This document shows, piece after piece, positions 36,501 through 37,147 of a stretch of DNA of 37,147 bases. Every line of letters begins with the position of its first letter. Within the stretch, counting starts at the first letter, position 1. The stretch comes from Desulfuromonadales bacterium. GTDB lineage: Bacteria; Desulfobacterota; Desulfuromonadia; Desulfuromonadales; BM103. A program made the translations under genes and the position numbers. The notes beneath the pieces are model-generated. The model did not search any database. It had not been told where the DNA came from and worked only from the letters and a program-made list of their open reading frames with translations. The stretch is taken from positions 1-37,147 of the forward strand of contig JAUWTX010000001.1 of the NCBI GenBank assembly GCA_030614505.1, in the 5' to 3' direction.

Positions 36501-37147
36501 TCTGTTAAGCCATTGCCGTTGTTGTCCTCACCATCACTGCCAGGTGGGAATTCTGCAATCGGATCGTCAGGCAGTTCGATCAGACGGTCGAAGGACCGTC
36601 CGGTATTGTTGATACGTACGGTGATAGCACCCTGAATCGTCAGACCATCAAGACCGACAAAGCTGGCCTCGCCGTAGGCATAAACAGCATAGAGGCTGCC
36701 ACCAGTCGAGGTGGTTGAACTCAGTTTGATGACACCAAGTGTAGCATTCTGGACAAGCAGGCCGATGGCACCGTCAATCAGTTCACCATCCTCACCGCGA
36801 ACCTCAGCGCTGTCCGGTACGTAGCCCATGAAAATTTCGACATTACGGGCACCGTACAGAGTCTCATCTCCAATGGTCTGGATAGTGAAATCGCCCTGCA
36901 GGGAGAAGAACGGAGGGAATTCGAGGGTTGCGTTAAGAATCGCGAAACGCACCACGTTTTCTTCACCGGCACCGAACTTGATCGCTATGTTCTGCCCACC
37001 GACGCTGATCGTCTGATCAATGATCTTGCCTGTGTTGTTGATTTCGAGGATAACATCACCGCCGGCCGAGGCAATACCGAGATCAATATCGGTAGTCAGA
37101 CGCATCGCACCTGCAAAACCTTCAGGCAGAAAAACGAAACCGCCCGC
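1..37147 (-). CDS. Giant RTX/haemolysin-type repeat protein, internal fragment open at both ends
   Basis: One frame on the minus strand (codon first bases at positions equal to 1 modulo 3) reads through the entire window, 12,382 complete codons, without a stop that I could find. The start codon, any signal peptide and the C-terminal secretion signal lie outside. Translation gives, in order, beta-rich blocks, YIDV Ig-like repeats, RTX calcium-binding nonapeptides, Calx-beta-like units, PPC-like units and about 55-60 WTVTLNG modules. Only about seven cysteines were seen. There are no enzyme motifs and no evident membrane segments. This composition is that of very large secreted or surface proteins of Gram-negative bacteria, often exported by type I secretion and often annotated as LEPR-XLL or calcium-binding proteins. 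Adhesion or a surface filament is the likely role, by inference only. A frameshift or assembly join between repeats cannot be excluded by eye, but the frame and domain grammar stay coherent throughout. Confidence 0.95.
530..1390 (-). repeat. WTVTLNG module array VII (three modules)
   Basis: Cores lie near 1290 (DDIYTLTLII, tyrosine in place of tryptophan), 978 (GEVWTIVLND) and 735 (GDVWTITLTN). The middle module has the SDADGTIDTLDE variant loop at 935-895, like modules at 7925 and 18842. The array ends with FTVTINLTAEE, after which an STH-G-type module starts. Confidence 0.8.
1395..2030 (-). other. 'ATGGxFTLSF' beta unit with a degenerate partner
   Basis: The main unit (about 1745-1395) reads NNVQTVAVEATGGYFTLSF, NNIAYDATALDFYKALSKLF, DNVAVSKFDNVFQITFQGA. 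The pattern (ATGGxFTLxF, then IAYxATAxxxxxAL, then a closing VxITFQGA strand) is a repeat often seen in giant secreted proteins of planctomycetes, cyanobacteria and related groups, as I recall them. The region before it (2015-1830: LSADDVEKRLRILYGFEDIE, then NVTYTFKFVRDQAGEDF) fits the second half of the same unit, so this is probably one and a half copies. It interrupts the WTVTLNG arrays. Confidence 0.6.
2030..8899 (-). repeat. WTVTLNG module array VI (about 28 whole or partial modules)
   Basis: This is the largest array. W cores lie near 8866, 8573, 8526, 8243, 7925, 7607, 7314, 7208, 6679, 6406, 6312, 6001, 5461, 5152, 4824, 4510, 4419, 3959, 3687, 3533, 3113, 2816, 2508 and 2214. Modules without a W head lie at about 6960-6780, 5770-5530 and 4245-4030. 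Best consensus examples: GDTWTVSLNG (8243), GEIWTIALNG (7925), GETWEVTITI (5152), GQSWTLTVNG (3959). Helices follow as DTLxEIAxALAxLIN, then FTAVxxGDxLLIVNRxG, then FTTxFxIxxA. Whole modules mostly span 290-360 bases. At five places a head-only module directly precedes a full one. Codon identity between modules is moderate by eye, so the expansion is not recent. Confidence 0.82.
8900..9094 (-). other. Haemolysin-type STH-G module, resumed part
   Basis: VLNVDDSGEIDPNTGTLTER and TLTGLDMP (9094-9015) continue the module left at 9410. They match its own family pattern, a D-x-L-x-x-D-D strand, GTLT, then a (L/I)TGLGM turn, as in NGVLTENSLTGLGM at about 9760 and LTATTITNGIAG near 24660. After TGLDM the sequence passes through a poorly conserved stretch (TVYVQAASGTYQLLIVDD) into the next WTVTLNG module. 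The rest of the STH-G module is therefore missing here. Confidence 0.7.
9095..9409 (-). repeat. Single circularly permuted WTVTLNG module inserted in an STH-G module
   Basis: These 315 bases (105 codons) start at the module's helix (SLAQIAEALAYLI), continue through the last hairpin (SATATGAVLTIS) and the next W strand (SGEEWFVTLTD near 9153), and end at its second strand and turn (FTHIVRPGD). In array form a module is read W strand first, so the inserted unit is permuted: it begins and ends at the turn normally spelled GDTL. Its length equals one module period. Flanking backbone reads GGDQTD before it and VLNVDDSG after it. Confidence 0.8.
9410..9850 (-). other. Haemolysin-type STH-G module, first part, interrupted
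   Basis: YFYGPVNLNYRVDEVEQVDV, NGVLTENSLTGLGMGDE, LEVLNVDLGAGNDNF, IESTHAGATYLNSGAGDDVV, NVETISGHTNIQAEDGAD and INGLLTISGGGDQTD: this is the same module type as at 25020-23900, with the STHAGA and GAGNDNF calcium-loop signatures. It is complete as far as LTISGGGDQTD (last codon 9412-9410). There the expected continuation xLNVDDSG is replaced by 105 codons of WTVTLNG module. The continuation resumes at 9094. Confidence 0.8.
9860..12795 (-). repeat. WTVTLNG module array V (about ten modules)
   Basis: Cores lie near 12736 (EDIWKIDLDG), 12353 (DDIWVLTLNG), 12142 (GETWSVQLDI), 11836 (GETWFLQLRF), 11491 (GDVWSVELDG), 11252 (GQVWTLIVDA), 11018 (REIWTLNIDG), 10728 (GETWKIQLDS), 10437 (EANWSVVLNV) and 10118 (GEVWTVILDN). 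Most of these are close to consensus, with GDTL(D/E/A)xIAxxxA helix starts and closing strands such as GxxLxI. The modules near 11252 and 11018 are the most compact, about 80 residues, because the last hairpin is shortened. Confidence 0.8.
12800..13425 (-). other. Second half of a Calx-beta-like unit and adjoining backbone
   Basis: VVTISPDSLGSAVI, LVFDDSNWSDPQIVTVMAID and DDDVIDGSDALVFPEFEER are the closing Calx-beta strands. The motif NWxxPQxVTVxAxDDxxxDG is clear at 13350-13285. The following 150 residues (GPLTIQGGALVGEERFLNDP, EGNGVITDDEAFHFSG, FEFTFLDGPGIDTFLDVE) are irregular and not recognised, though similar phrases occur in giant proteins of this kind as I recall them. Array V begins at VVSLTGSAYQED. 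Confidence 0.6.
13430..14395 (-). repeat. WTVTLNG module array IV (about three modules) inside a Calx-beta unit
   Basis: Cores lie near 14339 (GEYWIVTLGG), 14009 (GETWTITLND) and 13620 (GELWTLSLSD). The first module is enlarged, with two helix-like stretches (LLQKVLADLADG and LQDVADALRASI, about 14280-14090). The array begins just after the first half of a Calx-beta unit and ends directly before its apparent second half. Confidence 0.75.
14400..14850 (-). other. Linker and first half of a Calx-beta-like unit
   Basis: A less regular stretch (LKDKVLTIVEEDGKGQVAVI, then LNDWEFLPETDSRYEI) leads to TDTYTVVLTAKPDSGATVIV (14550-14495) and DVVPAL. That is the classic first Calx-beta strand pair (YTVVLTxxP). 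The unit stops there. After about 28 residues of TRTYNADEAFNPDAAF-type linker, module array IV starts. The second half of a Calx-beta unit (NWxxPQxVTV) appears at about 13360, after the array. Confidence 0.65.
14850..15280 (-). other. PPC-like unit 2, degenerate
   Basis: Landmarks match unit 1 in order: TVHVVFDIDHSTL, DPFLEYTFTDGD, FRIRVTSVFVYESS and LQYRLITSIQRH, beside FDIDHG, LEYNF, IEVTS and YQLHISIEEH in unit 1. The front third of the domain (the GTGDG/DxYxF part) is absent. Instead a WTVTLNG module runs into it (TNGRDTFTFGAASNS at about 15290-15250). It is therefore either N-terminally truncated or overwritten by the module. Confidence 0.6.
15280..17835 (-). repeat. WTVTLNG module array III (about eight modules)
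   Basis: Module cores lie near 17746 (SDEWLLGIGY), 17413 (ADNWVLTING), 17038 (NEVWSITVAG), 16731 (PDEWTLVLPG), 16430 (ANQWTVTIAG), 16142 (EGESWSFDLV), 15806 (HDVWKFILTN) and 15455 (GDEWLITLNG). These modules are the most divergent in the window. The GDTL turn is mostly lost and the helix starts are varied (KLVAAFNAS, AAINTA, FLAAAIND). Three consecutive modules (about 17000-16220) share a short motif before the W strand, SxSGSxxxxA or DISVSGGNI, which suggests local duplication. Confidence 0.7.
17840..18110 (-). other. Acidic Asp/Glu/Asn/Thr-rich linker
   Basis: About 90 residues follow the PPC-like unit and are strongly acidic, with DPVLEDEDRNDTAQELD, DNETTDQNGDNFYTFYDPE and SADPEDSTYSPDTYSF. 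Part of it (NDTAQELDP and DNFYTFYDPEVGN) resembles the start of another PPC-like unit that never develops. It may be either a flexible calcium-loving linker or a decayed backbone domain. Confidence 0.5.
18110..18700 (-). other. PPC-like beta-sandwich unit 1
   Basis: Order of landmarks: HDSVFNAQDIDTSKWNTN, PHLTILGTGDGNADFYQFEI, VVFDIDHGLDLGDSFF, DDYLEYNFEQSGVYFIEVTS and GADYQLHISIEEH. This is the pattern of bacterial PPC-like (pre-peptidase C-terminal-like, DVUA0089-type) beta-sandwich domains: a two-part start, then G-T-G-D-G with DxYxF, then FDID, then the LEYxFxxxGxYxIxV strand pair. These domains usually mediate binding or act as spacers in secreted proteins. The unit looks complete at about 195 residues. 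Confidence 0.7.
18700..20265 (-). repeat. WTVTLNG module array II (about five modules)
   Basis: Module cores lie near 20218 (GETWTVILTV), 19689 (GQLWEIELTT), 19449 (GEIWTVTYDG), 19120 (GKIVTLKVAN, W replaced) and 18842 (GEVWKVTLAI). The first module carries a long insertion (about 20130-19930) between its helix and its last strands. The last has the SDADGTVDTLAE variant loop at 18800-18760. The array ends at the phrase KFIGDFGTSVAREVG, which opens the PPC-like unit. Confidence 0.72.
20270..20403 (-). other. Stranded Calx-beta linker
   Basis: The sequence DSHDVRIIDNDAPGVLILQS followed by GDSTTVVEPTETVLL is the typical junction between two Calx-beta units: a strand, the DND calcium linker, then a G-S-T-x-V-x-E strand. 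Neither the preceding nor the following Calx-beta body is adjacent. WTVTLNG modules lie on both sides. It is best read as a fragment of the older backbone left between arrays I and II. Confidence 0.7.
20410..21955 (-). repeat. WTVTLNG module array I (about five modules)
   Basis: Modules have tryptophan-strand cores near 21855 (GDLWRVFLNG), 21458 (GENWVLIVNR), 21119 (GAVWTVILNG), 20945 (DDVWSVTLNG) and 20467 (VSWTLTLYG). In full modules the W strand is followed by a second strand, a helix with the signature L-x-x-(I/V)-A-x-x-L-A-x-x-I-N/x, and two closing strands, the last usually with FT or FA. Predicted topology is beta-beta-alpha-beta-beta, similar in pattern to the flagellin hook IN motif; this is inference. 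The array lies exactly between the truncated end of Calx-beta unit 2 and the stranded linker at 20403. Confidence 0.75.
21960..22850 (-). repeat. Two Calx-beta-like units
   Basis: Unit 1 (about 22830-22410) opens with DNDEAGIVV, has YMVVLTRAPEDNVLV, TRTNWFIPQMITVTAPDD and INIQHKVTQG. Unit 2 (about 22420-21960) has VDDDSASVLI, YRIVLTKAPTGTVVV, FNADNWNIPVSITIAAEED and SRINHEVDES. These are Calx-beta hallmarks: VxLTxxP followed by a variable strand, then NWxxPxxVTVxAxDD, then a HxVxS strand and a DND linker that coordinates calcium. After GVTVDDV at about 21990 the expected DND linker to the next unit is missing. WTVTLNG modules begin instead. The missing linker appears 1.5 kb further on. Confidence 0.8.
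22850..23900 (-). repeat. Haemolysin-type GxGND beta-roll repeats 3
   Basis: Further calcium-binding-type units are found, more widely spaced than classic RTX: DGELTLHGQQGSDKYDIG, GRDGNDTFVLDD, GDAGNDTFQIG, GGVGNDNFTVY, GDEDDDTFTV, GGQGADFISF, GGDGFDTLTVIG, IEGNDRFFIEST and GGLGSDTFHVGG. Each is followed by one or two strands and a turn of 15-35 residues. They lead directly into a DNDEAG Calx-beta linker near 22830. The role is probably structural, with calcium ordering the stalk. Confidence 0.8.
23900..25020 (-). repeat. Tandem haemolysin-type 'STH-G' modules
   Basis: Successive modules of about 140-170 residues have a recognisable grammar: VNFVEVNTREGDDRI, a xLTINGQGxxDxVTLDD strand, GTLTxxxIT, an EELNINLG strand, IESTHGGASVTTL, GTGNDVINIETI, GRTTVETGGGSDIV. 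Copies are centred near 24550 and 24050, the latter starting at the ESTH equivalent DSTHEAVTQID. The same module returns near 9850-8900 and 530-1. The GxGxD cores suggest a calcium-dependent beta-roll. In related giant proteins, as I recall them, these modules run in long tandem series. Here the first series is intact. Confidence 0.75.
25020..26140 (-). other. Haemolysin-type beta modules with second RTX cluster
   Basis: This is a mixed stretch of beta strands of the type DTLEITASPQNDVLVV, HFENILLFAQGGADQITV and EEVDLDLGTGSADKVTI. A second RTX cluster at about 25710-25520 reads GQGGNDTID, GGAGNDRII, SPYNDVID and GVGNDRVTG. It then passes into a less regular segment (FNNTLIIGTLLDQNGTKNF, 25480-25390; WLDNDSNDTAYPEHYLVTV near 25150). 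Spacing and composition are those of RTX-family passenger modules. No separate function can be assigned. Confidence 0.75.
26140..26770 (-). repeat. RTX calcium-binding nonapeptide array 1
   Basis: After a lead-in of the pattern YLxxNMGSRN, EGEIYIIEHVG and EKIYRGVTSI, a run of GGxGxDxxx nonapeptides starts near 26535: GGAGDDHIY, GGTGNDVFI, GNEGLDYIV, GGADQDYIV, GGDDEDKIY, GGKGNDIIT, GGDGNDEIY, GRGGTDDID and GQGGDDLIR. These are textbook RTX repeats. In known family members they bind calcium in a parallel beta-roll and fold only after export into calcium-rich medium. Several early units have replaced residues (GNEGLD, GGADQD), so calcium binding there may be weaker. The run is short compared with classic RTX toxins. 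Confidence 0.92.
26770..29590 (-). other. Beta-rich block 3, amphipathic-strand repeats (residues about 2520-3460)
   Basis: About 940 residues consist of loosely repeated strands of the type GxFxLxxGxxxFxLxxxAxLxLxxLG. Examples are GKVSLEIGADSFTLDASGT, GSLKLKANG, FYLSITPERFELFVKAYVKV, GRFEFSIRPDSVEIKALARM and QFSIEFDVSMHLGPLSVAAK. Strand-length alternation of apolar and polar residues is strong, and glycine marks most turns. Similar stretches occur in giant LEPR-type proteins, as I recall them, but have no function assigned. The block ends at YIELPRIVYLAG, where the haemolysin-type region begins. A long beta-solenoid or groove is likely. A membrane-inserted barrel is less likely, because the strands continue for hundreds of residues without aromatic girdles. 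Confidence 0.6.
29590..33225 (-). repeat. YIDV Ig-like repeat array, copies 3 to 12
   Basis: About ten tandem units of 95-150 residues carry the core (Y/F)I(D/T)(V/I)xF. I see it near 33130, 32770, 32360, 31915, 31615, 31295, 30920, 30625, 30245 and 29940. Each core is followed by a xxLDxxSIxDxxxEFxLSG strand, an APxxxxxxTFRYW strand and a xVxVxFxxxSW strand. Units alternate between a long form that begins with a GPTAxIxxPxxG linker and LNNRxYIDV, and a short form that begins with a DPSTVNLTYIDV-like linker. This gives a two-unit super-repeat. The last unit holds a calcium-loop-like DNDNDGQVDEADE (29772-29718). The units are probably Ig-like spacers in a rod; this is inference. Confidence 0.75.
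33230..35290 (-). other. Beta-rich block 2 (residues about 620-1306)
   Basis: About 690 residues of amphipathic beta-strand pattern separate YIDV copies 2 and 3. Typical pieces are ITLGPLTLEGPSISLAKVGF, GKFRIDIASLNIEVPDLL, FFVGVEGGFSFSGVGGF and GPLGVFISASIPGGI. Near 33980-33560 there is a short helical stretch, QSAEEWLASVKQQVVNQYQ (about 33650-33590), which is the only clearly helical element in the block. No catalytic motif is seen. The alternating polar/apolar register with glycine turns suggests a long beta-solenoid, beta-groove or stacked beta-sheet stalk. The family is not recognised. Confidence 0.6.
35290..36120 (-). repeat. YIDV Ig-like repeats, copies 1 and 2
   Basis: There are two copies of a unit of about 110-140 residues. 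The second opens with an ILANPMNGG linker, then LNAKRYIDVTF (35640-35660), a proline/glycine turn, a D(P/x)xSI(x)D-type segment, an aromatic strand (TFRYLL or TYRFYI) and a closing VQVSF/VQFVASSW strand. The first is more divergent, with DLDYLYVVF in place of RYIDVTF. The arrangement of an xNGxxI linker followed by a beta-sandwich-like pattern resembles bacterial Ig-like domains (SbsA/Big type). That assignment is inference from pattern, not from a profile search. Ten further copies lie at 33225-29590, separated from these two by a beta-rich block. Confidence 0.7.
36130..37147 (-). other. Beta-rich block 1 (residues 1-340 of the fragment)
   Basis: This stretch is made of short alternating apolar/polar strands separated by glycine- and asparagine-rich turns, with pieces such as AGAMRLTTDIDLG, FFSLQGDFTIQTIG and GLTIQGAITVRINNTG. 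I do not recognise a named family. The same texture returns at 35290-33230 and 29590-26770, so it is probably one repeating fold used three times. It contains an acidic loop, SDGEDNNGNGLTDEPGE, at 36547-36487 that resembles a calcium-binding DxDxDG loop. The block starts before the window. It ends at the phrase APTADLAGPTNGS, which opens the first YIDV repeat. Confidence 0.6.

Noticed and set aside
1..37147. CRISPR array or DNA-level satellite suggested by the regular repetition
   Set aside because: The periodicity of about 290-360 bases is at protein level. The DNA of the repeats is well diverged, with no identical short repeats and spacers.

Overview
The whole 37,147-base window lies inside one protein-coding gene on the minus strand. 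The reading frame is fixed at both ends: its first complete codon has its first base at 37147, and its last complete codon is 4..2. Reading through it I found no in-frame stop. That gives at least 12,382 codons, roughly 1.3 MDa of protein, with neither start nor stop in view. There is no intergenic DNA, RNA gene, promoter, terminator, CRISPR array or insertion sequence. In the entries below, residue = (37147 - position)/3 + 1, and the protein reads from high to low coordinates.

The product looks like a giant secreted or surface-attached protein of a Gram-negative bacterium. It resembles the very large RTX/haemolysin-type proteins often annotated as LEPR-XLL or calcium-binding repeat proteins in Desulfobacterota and other marine or sediment bacteria. 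The grounds are GGxGxDxxx calcium-binding nonapeptides, Calx-beta-like units, PPC-like units, beta-rich filler and a near absence of cysteine (about seven seen). The taxon cannot be fixed from this window. GC is in the low-to-mid fifties per cent by eye.

Layout in protein order: (1) a beta-rich block (37147-36130); (2) two copies of a 'YIDV' Ig-like repeat (36120-35290); (3) a second beta-rich block (35290-33230); (4) ten more YIDV repeats (33225-29590); (5) a third beta-rich block of amphipathic strands (29590-26770); (6) RTX and haemolysin-like modules, including tandem 'STHGGA/GTGNDVINIET' modules (26770-22850); (7) two Calx-beta units (22850-21960); (8) a zone of about 22 kb dominated by roughly 55-60 copies of a module of about 105-115 residues, here called the WTVTLNG module (consensus pieces: GxPxxGExWTVxLNG, YxYxVxxGDTLxxIAxxLAxxIN, FxAxAxGxxLxI, FTxxxxV). 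In that zone, pieces of Calx-beta, PPC-like and haemolysin-type modules appear as islands between module arrays.

The most interesting result is that the WTVTLNG module looks like a protein-level invader of an older backbone. At 9409-9095, exactly 105 codons of this module, circularly permuted, sit inside a haemolysin-type module whose two halves read continuously once the insert is removed. A Calx-beta unit is likewise split by about three modules (14395-13430), and a Calx-beta linker is stranded between arrays (20403-20270). The first 15 kb of the coding sequence has no such modules. The genes do not 'work together' here because there is only one. The probable role is adhesion, an extended surface filament or a calcium-stiffened stalk, which is inference from family resemblance.
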